From Arsukibacterium tuosuense (GTDB lineage: Bacteria; Pseudomonadota; Gammaproteobacteria; Enterobacterales; Alteromonadaceae): 64,000 bases of DNA. The stretch is from the NCBI RefSeq assembly GCF_900215315.1, contig NZ_OBEB01000001.1, positions 868,001-932,000 on the forward strand, given 5' to 3'. The translations under genes and the position numbers were made by a program. Below the pieces are notes generated by a model. The model made no database searches and was not told where the DNA came from. It saw only the letters and a program-made list of their open reading frames with translations. Positions 36,548 through 44,933 of the stretch are shown here, one piece after another; position 1 is the stretch's first letter; every line of letters starts with the position of its first letter.

Positions 36548-37897
36548 ATGGCAGAAAACCCGCTACTGGATATTGAGGATATTGTCCGCGGCAGCTTGAC
36601 TGATGAGGACAGCAGCTCGCTGATCGAGAAAATCAGCCAGCTGGAACCGGAAGAAATTGCCCTGGTACTGGAGGCAATGCCGGTTGAGCAACGGGTCAGC
36701 ACCTGGCTTGAGTTACACCCCGACGATCAGGTCGCCGCCCTGACTTACATGCGGGTAGATGCCCGGGAAAACATTTTTAAGCAACTTGATGAGCAACAAC
36801 TGCGTACCCTGGTTGAGGGCATGGAAGTTGATGACTTAATTGAGTTACTGGATGAACTACCACAACGGATTTATAACTATGCCTGCTCGCGACTGGACGC
36901 CAGCCAGCGCAGCTGGTTAGAAACAGCACTAACCTATGACGATGACCAGTGTGGCCGCTACGCTGACCACGATTTACTGATCATCAATAAAAATGCCAAA
37001 GTACGCGATGGCATCAGAATGTTTCGTAAGCTGGCTGACGATGCCGAATATCAGGACGCACTGTTTGTCATAGACCGCACCGGCCGTTACGCCGGGCTGG
37101 TGCATGCTACCGCCCTGCTGGGCCAACCCAGTCATTTACCGGTGGAAAACTTTCTGGACAAAGAAGCCCCCGTGGTAACCGGCGAGATGGAACTGGAACA
37201 AGGCTCTGATATCGTGTCGCGCTCTGGCTACACGGCGCTGGCGGTAGTGGATGCTGACGACAAGCTATTGGGCCGATTGTCTATTGGTGAAGCACTGGAG
37301 AACGTGCGCCGGGCGTTGGAAAGCCAGTTTATGCATACAGCCGGTCTGGACGAAGAAGAAGATTTATTCGCGCCGGTGTTTGACAGCGCAAAACGGCGGG
37401 CCTTGTGGTTGGGGATTAACCTGTTAACCGCCTTTCTGGCAGCGTGGACCATTGGCCTGTTTGAAGCCACCCTGCAACAAGTGGTGGCGCTGGCCGTGTT
37501 AATGCCCATTGTCGCCAGTATGGGAGGCATAGCCGGTAGCCAGACCTTAACCTTAATGATCCGTGGCCTGGCGCTGGAGCAGATCACTCCGCAAACCTAT
37601 ATGATGTTGTTTCGTAAAGAGCTCGGCGTAGGGGCAATTAACGGGGTGCTGTGGGCGTTAGTAATTGCCGTTATCACCTATTTCTGGTTTGGTGACTGGA
37701 TTATTGGCGGCGTCATTGGCCTGGCTATTGTCATCAACATTATCGCAGCGGCCATTTCCGGGGTGTTTATTCCTATCTGGCTGGAGAAGCTGGATATCGA
37801 CCCGGCGCTGTCTGGCTCTGTTATTCTGACAACCGTTACCGACGTTGTCGGCTTTTTTGCGTTCCTGGGCCTGGGATCTTTATTTTTACTAGCCTAG
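36548..37897 (+). CDS. mgtE: Magnesium transporter MgtE
   Basis: A Mg2+-gated channel of 449 aa. An N-terminal superhelical domain (about 10-125, LEPEEIALVLEAMPVEQR) is followed by a CBS pair (about 135-255). Five TM helices in the C-terminal half include the pore region VLMPIVASMGGIAGSQTLTL and end at SVILTTVTDVVGFFAFLGLG. The CBS and N domains sense cytoplasmic Mg2+ and close the pore. It directly follows the CorA-like gene. Confidence 0.94.
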   Translation: MAENPLLDIEDIVRGSLTDEDSSSLIEKISQLEPEEIALVLEAMPVEQRVSTWLELHPDDQVAALTYMRVDARENIFKQLDEQQLRTLVEGMEVDDLIELLDELPQRIYNYACSRLDASQRSWLETALTYDDDQCGRYADHDLLIINKNAKVRDGIRMFRKLADDAEYQDALFVIDRTGRYAGLVHATALLGQPSHLPVENFLDKEAPVVTGEMELEQGSDIVSRSGYTALAVVDADDKLLGRLSIGEALENVRRALESQFMHTAGLDEEEDLFAPVFDSAKRRALWLGINLLTAFLAAWTIGLFEATLQQVVALAVLMPIVASMGGIAGSQTLTLMIRGLALEQITPQTYMMLFRKELGVGAINGVLWALVIAVITYFWFGDWIIGGVIGLAIVINIIAAAISGVFIPIWLEKLDIDPALSGSVILTTVTDVVGFFAFLGLGSLFLLA

Positions 37898-37961
37898 TTT
37901 TTACTAGCGTAGTTTCTGATGGCTTAAGTCGCAGCCCTAATTTAATTTTAACGGAGAGTGC

Positions 37962-38879
37962 ATGAAAATTGCGATATTGTCGCGAAATGCTGAACTGTAT
38001 TCGACTAAACGGCTGGTTGCCGCAGCCGAAGCAGCCGGCCACCAGGTGCAGGTAATAGACCCATTAAGCTGCTACATGAATATTAACCGCTCCAATTCCT
38101 CTATTCATTATAAAGGTGAAGTGCTGGACGGTTTTGATGCCGTGATCCCACGGATTGGCGCCTCTATTACATTTTATGGCACGGCGGTACTGCGCCAGTT
38201 TGAAATGATGGGGGTTTATTCACTGAATGAATCGGTCGCTATCGGCCGGGCCCGCGACAAGTTGCGCTCCATGCAATTGCTGGCCCGCCAGGGCATTGGC
38301 TTACCGATAACCGGCTTTGCTGATAAACCTGGTGATATCCCCGATTTAATCGACATGGTGGGCGGTGCGCCGCTGGTGATTAAACTGCTGGAAGGCACCC
38401 AGGGCATAGGCGTGGTGCTGGCCGAAACCCGCACCGCGGCTGAAAGCGTTATAGAGGCCTTTATGGGCCTGAATGCCAATATTCTGGTGCAGGAATATAT
38501 CAAAGAAGCCAAGGGCGCGGATATCCGCTGTTTTGTGGTAGGCGATAAAATTGTTGCGGCGATGAAACGTCAGGCGAAAGAAGGTGAGTTTCGCTCGAAC
38601 CTGCACCGCGGCGGCTCCGCCACCGTAGTGCGGTTAACCCCGGAAGAGCGTAATACGGCAGTGCATGCTGCCAAAACCATGGGCTTAAATGTGGCCGGCG
38701 TGGATTTACTACGCTCAAACCATGGCCCGGTGGTAATGGAAGTAAACAGCTCGCCCGGGCTGGAAGGCATTGAAAGTGCCACCAGCAAAGATGTCGCTGG
38801 CCTTATTATCAGCTTTTTAGAGAAAAAAGTGGCGACGCATAAAACCCGGCGTAAAGCCAAAACCAAAGGAACAGGCTAA
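37962..38879 (+). CDS. rimK: Ribosomal protein S6 glutamate ligase RimK
   Basis: An ATP-grasp ligase that adds glutamates to the C-terminus of ribosomal protein S6 and can also make poly-alpha-glutamate. The 305-aa product follows E. coli RimK closely: [63 protein letters not shown]-type ATP-grasp residues in [20 protein letters not shown], and [20 protein letters not shown] ribosome site precedes it. The stop overlaps the next start (TAATG). Confidence 0.95.
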   Translation: MKIAILSRNAELYSTKRLVAAAEAAGHQVQVIDPLSCYMNINRSNSSIHYKGEVLDGFDAVIPRIGASITFYGTAVLRQFEMMGVYSLNESVAIGRARDKLRSMQLLARQGIGLPITGFADKPGDIPDLIDMVGGAPLVIKLLEGTQGIGVVLAETRTAAESVIEAFMGLNANILVQEYIKEAKGADIRCFVVGDKIVAAMKRQAKEGEFRSNLHRGGSATVVRLTPEERNTAVHAAKTMGLNVAGVDLLRSNHGPVVMEVNSSPGLEGIESATSKDVAGLIISFLEKKVATHKTRRKAKTKGTG

Positions 38880-39928
38880 TGAACAGCCGTGCTGCTTTTA
38901 CCCTCGGACCTGACAAAATTGCGGCAGGTAGCCGGGCGGTGGTCGATATCCCGTTTGGTAAGCTGTATACCCACACCGAGCTGAATATTGGCGCCCATGT
39001 TATCCATGGCCGCCAGGAAGGGCCTGTGCTGTTAATTACCGCGGCCTTACATGGTGACGAAATTAACGGCGTGGAAATTTGCCGGCGTTTGCTAAAACTT
39101 CCCAGGTTAAACCGGATTAAGGGCACTTTAATTGTGGTGCCTATCGTCAATACCTACGGTTTTGTCCAGCAGTCACGTTATTTGCCAGACCGGCGCGATT
39201 TAAACCGCAGTTTCCCCGGCAGTGAAAAAGGCTCGCTTGGCAGCCGGATGGCTTATCAGTTTACCGATAAAATTCTTAAATGCTGTACCCATGCCATTGA
39301 TTTACACACCGGTGCTATTCACCGCGCTAACCTGCCGCAGGTGCGGGCCAGCGCCAAAGATAAAACCGCGCTGCGGATGGCAGAGGTATTCAATGCCCCG
39401 GTTATTATTAAAGCCGCCAGCCGCGATGGCACCATGCGAGGTACCGCTAACAACCTGGGCATTCCGTTATTATTGTACGAGGCAGGCGAAGCGCTGCGCT
39501 TTGATGAACAATCGATAAAAATCGGGGTGCGCGGCATCGTTAACGTGATGCAGGACTTAGGTATGCTCAGCGGCAGAACGAAAGCACCGAAAAACCGTTC
39601 AGTGTTCTCGAAGAAAAGCAGCTGGGTGCGGGCTGAGCATGATGGTATTGCCCGCTATTACGTCACGTTGGGTCAAACGGTGAAAACCGGCGATATTATG
39701 GCGCATATATACTCGCCCTACTCTGATTTTGAGGTCGCTATTCCGGCAACCTTTGATGGCGTGGTGATAGGCCGCAATAACTTACCGCTGGTCAATGAAG
39801 GCGAAGCATTATTTCACGTGGCTGAAGTAAGCTCACTGGATGAAGCTGAGAAAACCCTGGATGCGATAAGTGATGAGGTAGACAACGCCATGCCAGCGGC
39901 CCTGCGGGATGAATACGGCGTCGTTTAG
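38879..39928 (+). CDS. Succinylglutamate desuccinylase/aspartoacylase-type zinc hydrolase
   Basis: A 349-aa M14-like zinc hydrolase. The zinc ligands are visible in ITAALHGDEINGVEICRRL (HxxE) and CTHAIDLHTGA (second His), with the arginine-rich substrate region RDLNRSFPGSEKGSLGSRMAY. A C-terminal biotinyl-like beta domain is suggested by VTLGQTVKTGDIMAHIY. It overlaps rimK by one base. The translational coupling suggests it acts on glutamyl peptides or proteins made by RimK, but its substrate is not established. Confidence 0.88.
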   Translation: MNSRAAFTLGPDKIAAGSRAVVDIPFGKLYTHTELNIGAHVIHGRQEGPVLLITAALHGDEINGVEICRRLLKLPRLNRIKGTLIVVPIVNTYGFVQQSRYLPDRRDLNRSFPGSEKGSLGSRMAYQFTDKILKCCTHAIDLHTGAIHRANLPQVRASAKDKTALRMAEVFNAPVIIKAASRDGTMRGTANNLGIPLLLYEAGEALRFDEQSIKIGVRGIVNVMQDLGMLSGRTKAPKNRSVFSKKSSWVRAEHDGIARYYVTLGQTVKTGDIMAHIYSPYSDFEVAIPATFDGVVIGRNNLPLVNEGEALFHVAEVSSLDEAEKTLDAISDEVDNAMPAALRDEYGVV

Positions 39929-39963
39929 CGCGAACAATCACTGTGGTTTTAAAAAAGAAGTTC

Positions 39964-39987
39964 AGCTAAACAGTAAGTTTAGTTTTT
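39964..39987 (+). terminator. Possible terminator after rimK operon
   Basis: The short stem CTAAAC (39966-39971) pairs with GTTTAG (39977-39982) around an AGTAA loop and is followed by TTTTTC. It is weak (6-8 bp, AT-rich) but correctly placed. It overlaps the end of the convergent gene. Confidence 0.4.
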
Positions 39988-40737
39988 CTCAGTGACCACG
40001 TCATACTGGCTTAGCAACGGCACCCGCTGTTGCAGGCTGGTTTCAATTTCATCCAGTTCCCGCATGCGCTGACAGAAAAGTGCCGATTTGGCTTCCAGTT
40101 CAATTGCCTTTTCATCCAGTCCAAAACTAATATTATCAACCAGTTGCTCTACCGATTCCAGGCCCTGATTGTCGGTGCGTTCAAAGTTACTGTCAGACTG
40201 ACGCAACGCATCGCGTAGTGCCCCCCAGACCGCCCCAACGGTATGACGAGCCAGATTACTTAGCTGTGGTTTTAATTCGCGGTTTAAGAAATGATCCAGT
40301 TCATTCAAACTTTGCGGCGCCAGATAAAAGTATTCTCCGGTACGGACAAAGCGTGACATAAACTGAAATGTGGTTTCGCGGATTAACGCCTGCCATTCTG
40401 CCTGTTGTGATTTACTGCCCAGACCTGACAGCATAGACTCAATGCTCGACAGCCCCACTTCAACCCCATCCACGGCAAGACTAACAATTTCAGGCACAAA
40501 CTTGCGTAGCCCCTGGCTGTATTGTTGCAGCAGTTCAGTATCGTCATCTGTCAAATGTACCCACTCTCCGGCCACAAACAACTGGCGATCATTATTAATC
40601 TGGACAAAGGTTCGGGTGTTCTGCATAAAACGGATATGGTCTGGCGCAATCAGCAAGCCATAGCGAAATGCCATATTGCAATCTGCAAAGGCCAAAGATG
40701 GTAAGCTCAGGATAAAAATAAGCAGTATAGCTTTCAC
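39979..40737 (-). CDS. DUF2884 (YggN-like) exported protein
   Basis: A roughly 252-aa secreted protein with signal peptide MKAILLIFILSLPSLAFA, then a DUF2884 domain (CNMAFRYGLLIAPDHIRFM, NRELKPQLSNLARHTVGAVWGAL). It resembles E. coli YggN; function unknown, probably periplasmic. The frame is open from GTG 40758, but GTG 40737 places the signal peptide at the true N-terminus and has AAAGAG about 10 bases upstream. Confidence 0.8.
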   Translation of the reverse strand: MKAILLIFILSLPSLAFADCNMAFRYGLLIAPDHIRFMQNTRTFVQINNDRQLFVAGEWVHLTDDDTELLQQYSQGLRKFVPEIVSLAVDGVEVGLSSIESMLSGLGSKSQQAEWQALIRETTFQFMSRFVRTGEYFYLAPQSLNELDHFLNRELKPQLSNLARHTVGAVWGALRDALRQSDSNFERTDNQGLESVEQLVDNISFGLDEKAIELEAKSALFCQRMRELDEIETSLQQRVPLLSQYDVVTEKN

Positions 40738-40852
40738 AACAACAATCTCTTTAAACACACTTATACAGCCTAATTGATAGCCGCGACATTGGCACTACCT
40801 TGTGCCGCACAGCGGATACCGCTTGTCGCGTATCACTATTTACAACGGCTCA

Positions 40853-42511
40853 TTACAGCGGTTCAATGGAGGGATGGCCGTCAACTAATACCACTTTGGA
40901 TGGACCATATTCGCGCCGGCTTTTAACCTGTTCTTTACCAAAATGAATTTCGACTGCCGAAAACAGTTGTTGCCGCACCACAATCAGCAACTCCGCCAGT
41001 TTTTCCTGGCGTTGCGCCTCCAGTATTTTAATGTCATTAATTAACGACACTGCCAGCTCGCGATGCTCTTCAAATTTGGCGACCAATTCAAGGCGACGCA
41101 TTTCTATCTGAGCATTACCTTCAATTTTTTTCAGTTTTTCCAGTTGCTGACGTAATTCTTCCATTTCAGTCCGTTCCGCAGCGACACTGGCACGCAGCAC
41201 CTCTTGTTTTTCGACAATCGGGTCAAGCTGCCGGTTTAACTTTACTAACACGGCACTACTGGAAGGCGCGCCAAGGTTGCCACAGAACAGCCCCAGATCC
41301 AGATAAAAATAGCCGCCTACTAACTTACCATTGGGGTTATCTTCCGGTCCGGCATAAACTATTGCAGCTTCAACCGCACAGTGCATGAGTTGTTTACTGA
41401 CATAAAGATTACCACCGCAGCTAATCCGGCTATACTGAGCCAGATTACACTGAATATCACCAACCGCTTTTAATTCAGTGCTGTATTCGCTTTGCTGATC
41501 GGCCTGAGCAAGCTGGTGACCGATTACCGAGCCATTAATGGTGATATCACCTCCGGCTTCAATTAACGTTCCCTCAACCATACCTTTAACAAAAACATTA
41601 CCGCCGGCGACGACTTTCATACCTTCTGTCACACTGCCATTTACCACTACCGAACCGCGAAACACGATATGGCCGGTTGCTAAATCGACGTTCTTAACAG
41701 TAAACACTTCATCAACCGTCGCACCGGCTTCAATGACTCGTGGTAAACCATCCCGTGCTGCTAAAAGCAAATCGCCGTCTGCCGGCGCTAACTCAACCCC
41801 TTCACCCAGTTGCCACTCTAATTGCAGACCAGGCGTTGCCGGAATCATTTCACCACTGACCAGCATGCCCGCCACGCCAGCAGTAGGCGGATGACGGCGC
41901 ATTATGGCTTCGCCGGTTCTGATAGCCGGAATAACACCGAAATCGCGAAGATCAGCCTTTTCATCTGTTTTAACTACCGGTCGGTTCCGGCGACTTTCCA
42001 TTTCTGCTAATAGCGGCTCGAAACGGGAATTGGCGCCGGGCACCATTGCCCGACCACGGGCAATCATCAGCTTAACTTTACTGCCGGGCTCGGCTTTAGC
42101 GGCATAAGAGACCAGTTTTATAATTTGTTCTTTGCTAAAACCAAAAACAATGCCATTTGCCTGGGCACTTTTAACAAGATCGTTGGCTGATACAGGTGCC
42201 CCACCCCAGGCTGCGGTTATAATGGCTGTGGCCATCATTTTATCTTCGCTGATGTCAAAGGTGAGTTGAGCGTCGCGTTTTTCAGCAATCCGGTAGCTTA
42301 ATTCTTTGCTATTCTCAGCTATCAGGTTTTCTTTGATCTTCTGCTGAATTTGCTGATACTCGACCAACAGATTAGTAAGCTGGTCCTGCAACACCAGGCA
42401 ACGCTCATAACCATGATTATTTATTTGTTGCTGAATTTCGGCTGCACTGATGGCCGTTAACGAGACCGGCACCGTTATTTTTATAGTATTATCGTGCTCA
42501 GAAAATTGCAT
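40853..42511 (-). CDS. DUF342 (FapA) family protein
   Basis: A 552-aa cytoplasmic protein of the FapA/DUF342 family. The N-terminal half carries FDISEDKMMATAIITAAWGGAPVS, and the central part is a repetitive right-handed beta-helix (VVNGSVTEGMKVVAGGNVFVKGMVEGTLIEAGGDITINGSVIG). A long C-terminal coiled coil follows (about 425-510). FapA homologues in Vibrio have been tied to flagellar function and carbon-source control; whether this holds here is unknown. No flagellar genes are nearby. Confidence 0.88.
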   Translation of the reverse strand: MQFSEHDNTIKITVPVSLTAISAAEIQQQINNHGYERCLVLQDQLTNLLVEYQQIQQKIKENLIAENSKELSYRIAEKRDAQLTFDISEDKMMATAIITAAWGGAPVSANDLVKSAQANGIVFGFSKEQIIKLVSYAAKAEPGSKVKLMIARGRAMVPGANSRFEPLLAEMESRRNRPVVKTDEKADLRDFGVIPAIRTGEAIMRRHPPTAGVAGMLVSGEMIPATPGLQLEWQLGEGVELAPADGDLLLAARDGLPRVIEAGATVDEVFTVKNVDLATGHIVFRGSVVVNGSVTEGMKVVAGGNVFVKGMVEGTLIEAGGDITINGSVIGHQLAQADQQSEYSTELKAVGDIQCNLAQYSRISCGGNLYVSKQLMHCAVEAAIVYAGPEDNPNGKLVGGYFYLDLGLFCGNLGAPSSSAVLVKLNRQLDPIVEKQEVLRASVAAERTEMEELRQQLEKLKKIEGNAQIEMRRLELVAKFEEHRELAVSLINDIKILEAQRQEKLAELLIVVRQQLFSAVEIHFGKEQVKSRREYGPSKVVLVDGHPSIEPL

Positions 42512-42618
42512 GTGGATAGTCTGCTTGTACTACGACGAAAGTATTATGCTTAATGAAGCAAATATCAGGCAGAAAGGCAAGCCCTTACTGCATTTCAGGG
42601 CCTCAGAAGCTAAAAAAG

Positions 42619-42954
42619 CTAGATATAGTTGTCCTGGTGGATCCGGATAAACAAATCTGTACCTTTCTTGCTATAGTCAACCTTATATTCTTTATTGTTC
42701 AACGCCTGCACAAACAACAAGGTTTTGGTTTCACCAAACACATCGGTACTGGAAATATCAACTATCTCCATATAACGCTCTTTCGCTTCAACCTTATTGG
42801 TCGGCACCGCATCCTGAAACATTTTTACGCCATGGCGGGTGATGATCAATGGCGGGTCGTTATCATCGTTAATCACGATTAAATCAAGTTTTTTATTTTT
42901 ATGGATCAGGGTATTACGCCCGCTTACCAGAAATGCTTTATCGTAGCTGTTCAT
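42619..42954 (-). CDS. Small hypothetical protein, 111 aa
   Basis: I do not recognise this protein. It is hydrophilic, with no signal or membrane helix, and looks like one small beta-rich domain: SYDKAFLVSGRNTLIHKNKKLDLIVINDD, ERYMEIVDISSTDVFGETKTLLFVQALNN. AGGATGGTGC before the ATG is a fair ribosome site. It lies about 110 bp upstream of the DUF342 gene on the same strand. Confidence 0.6.
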   Translation of the reverse strand: MNSYDKAFLVSGRNTLIHKNKKLDLIVINDDNDPPLIITRHGVKMFQDAVPTNKVEAKERYMEIVDISSTDVFGETKTLLFVQALNNKEYKVDYSKKGTDLFIRIHQDNYI

Positions 42955-43011
42955 GCACCATCCTGCCAGAAAAGAGGTTTGGCTTATTATGATACACAGT
43001 CAGCGGTGTGT

Positions 43012-43677
43012 CTAGGTAGCTGTATTCTGTATTATTTGTAAGCGAGCCCTATTAATTTGCTGGCAAAGCGCGCTGGTCTGCTCCGCTGTGAGTGAACTTG
43101 GTACAAATAAATCAAAGCCACTGGCTTGCGCCAGACGTAGCATTCTTTGCCCAAAAACTGCTTTTATGCCACTGTACTGCTGGTTTTCAGTAGCGAACGT
43201 ATCTTTTTCTGCCAGTAATTCGCTGGCGCACTGCCCTGTAGCACAACCTTGTTTAACCGCGGATATAAACAAGGGTCGCTGCTCGGTCATTAATCGCACA
43301 GCCAACCTCAGCCGCAATGGCTGCAGCACGGCATCATAGTCTGTCACTTTAAAGCCGATAAAAGACAAGTCATGCTGTTCCAGCTGCGGTACCGCGCAAT
43401 ACATAAAACTGTTCCACGGTAACAGCCAGCTGCCGTAACGGTGATAATAGTGCACGCCCTGCTCGTCACACTTGAGAAAATGCCGTGGCTCTGCCAACTT
43501 AGCGAAGCCCAGAAATATCGCCATTGCAGCGGCAATATAGGCAATTGCCAGCCACAAACTAAACTGTCCTGCAAACAACACAGTAAAAAGCACCAGCCCC
43601 AGCAAGGCGCCAGCTCCGGACAGCAGCAACCTGGCGCCCCCCTGATGACTTGTCTGACTGACTAAAATCGGTTCCAT
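43012..43677 (-). CDS. DUF2982 family membrane protein
   Basis: A 221-aa protein with two closely spaced N-terminal TM helices (about 17-58: LLLSGAGALLGLVLFTVLFAG, LWLAIAYIAAAMAIFLGF). The cytoplasmic domain is typical of DUF2982 (FLKCDEQGVHYYHRYGSWLLPWNSF, LSFIGFKVTDYDAVL). The family is restricted mostly to Shewanella, Vibrio and relatives and has no known function. It is divergent from the second RND operon. Confidence 0.85.
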   Translation of the reverse strand: MEPILVSQTSHQGGARLLLSGAGALLGLVLFTVLFAGQFSLWLAIAYIAAAMAIFLGFAKLAEPRHFLKCDEQGVHYYHRYGSWLLPWNSFMYCAVPQLEQHDLSFIGFKVTDYDAVLQPLRLRLAVRLMTEQRPLFISAVKQGCATGQCASELLAEKDTFATENQQYSGIKAVFGQRMLRLAQASGFDLFVPSSLTAEQTSALCQQINRARLQIIQNTAT

Positions 43678-43874
43678 TTATTCACCAATAGCCTGTTTGC
43701 CCCATTGTTTTCTATCCTCTACCTGGCAGTACAGTAGCAACTGTTATACTGGATCAGTGCAAAAGGCGCTGGAATACGACCAACGCCGCCGTGATTGCGA
43801 TAACAGATCATCTGTTTCACCATTAAAAACATACAATACACACAAAGTATTATTATGCGGTATGCGGAGTCATT

Positions 43875-44933
43875 GTGACAAAAATTCATTCTCGTCTTAT
43901 TTGGGTCATTTTAATAGCCCTGGCTGTTTTTCTGGGCTACCTGTACTGGCAACAGCAACAAGGGCCAACATCAGGCAGAGGTGCAGGCGCGCCTGTCGCA
44001 GTCAGTACTGCTGAAGTATCTGTTAAACCGATGATCAGGAAAATTACCTCTTTAGGCAGTGGCCTGGCTAATAATTCTGTGCAGATTGTGGCACCAGCCA
44101 GCGATTTCTTAATTGAGCTGAACATCCAGGAAGGCAAGCAGGTAAAAGCCGGTGATATTATAGCCCGGTTAAACAATATACAACAGCTGGCCAGAGTGGC
44201 TGAGTTATCAGCAGTCCTGACCGATCAGCGCCGCCAACTCGACCGGTTGCAAAACCTGGCTACCACCCAGGCTACTGCACAGTCGCTGCTGGATGAGCAG
44301 CAGACCCGCGTTAATACCACGCTGGCGCAATTAGATATTGCCAAAGCGCAGCTGAACGAGCTGACCATTCGAGCGCCTTTTGATGGCTATCTTGGCCTGC
44401 GCCAGGTAAGCCAGGGTGCGTATGTCAACACAGGTACCGTGCTGACGACGCTCGACGATCTAAATACCCTCAAAGTAGAGTTTAGTGTTGCTGAACATTA
44501 CCTGGCAGAAATTAAACGTGGTATGTCGGTAAATGTTACTAACGTGGCATATGGCAATGTCGACTTTATTGGCGAAGTGAGTGCAATTGATACCCGGTTG
44601 GACCCGGTAACCCGCTCTATCAGAGTGCATGCTACCCTGGATAATAGCGATTTACGCTTACGGCCAGGTATGCTGCTTAAAGTTAACGTAGAACTGGCCA
44701 ACACACCGGCATTACAAATTTCTGAGCGTGCTTTAATTCCTCAGCAAAACAAACAGTTTGTGTTCGTGGTTAATAGCGATAACACCGTCAGTCAGCGTGA
44801 GATAGAAGTTGGCCAGCGTATTCCCGGCTGGGTCGAAGTTCTATCAGGGCTGGAAGAAGGCGAAGAAATCGTGGTCGAAGGTATTCAGAAGATCCGGCCG
44901 GGTGTCGTTATTAACAAAGTCGGAGCGCGATAA
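43875..44933 (+). CDS. RND efflux periplasmic adaptor (HlyD/MFP family), second system
   Basis: A 352-aa membrane-fusion protein: N-terminal anchor LIWVILIALAVFLGYLYW, lipoyl halves ASDFLIELNIQEGKQVKAGDIIARLN and LTIRAPFDGYLGLRQVSQGAYV, and a short alpha-hairpin between. The start is GTG at 43875 with GGAG 5 bases upstream. The stop overlaps the permease ATG (TAATG). No outer-membrane channel or regulator gene is adjacent. Confidence 0.92.
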   Translation: MTKIHSRLIWVILIALAVFLGYLYWQQQQGPTSGRGAGAPVAVSTAEVSVKPMIRKITSLGSGLANNSVQIVAPASDFLIELNIQEGKQVKAGDIIARLNNIQQLARVAELSAVLTDQRRQLDRLQNLATTQATAQSLLDEQQTRVNTTLAQLDIAKAQLNELTIRAPFDGYLGLRQVSQGAYVNTGTVLTTLDDLNTLKVEFSVAEHYLAEIKRGMSVNVTNVAYGNVDFIGEVSAIDTRLDPVTRSIRVHATLDNSDLRLRPGMLLKVNVELANTPALQISERALIPQQNKQFVFVVNSDNTVSQREIEVGQRIPGWVEVLSGLEEGEEIVVEGIQKIRPGVVINKVGAR

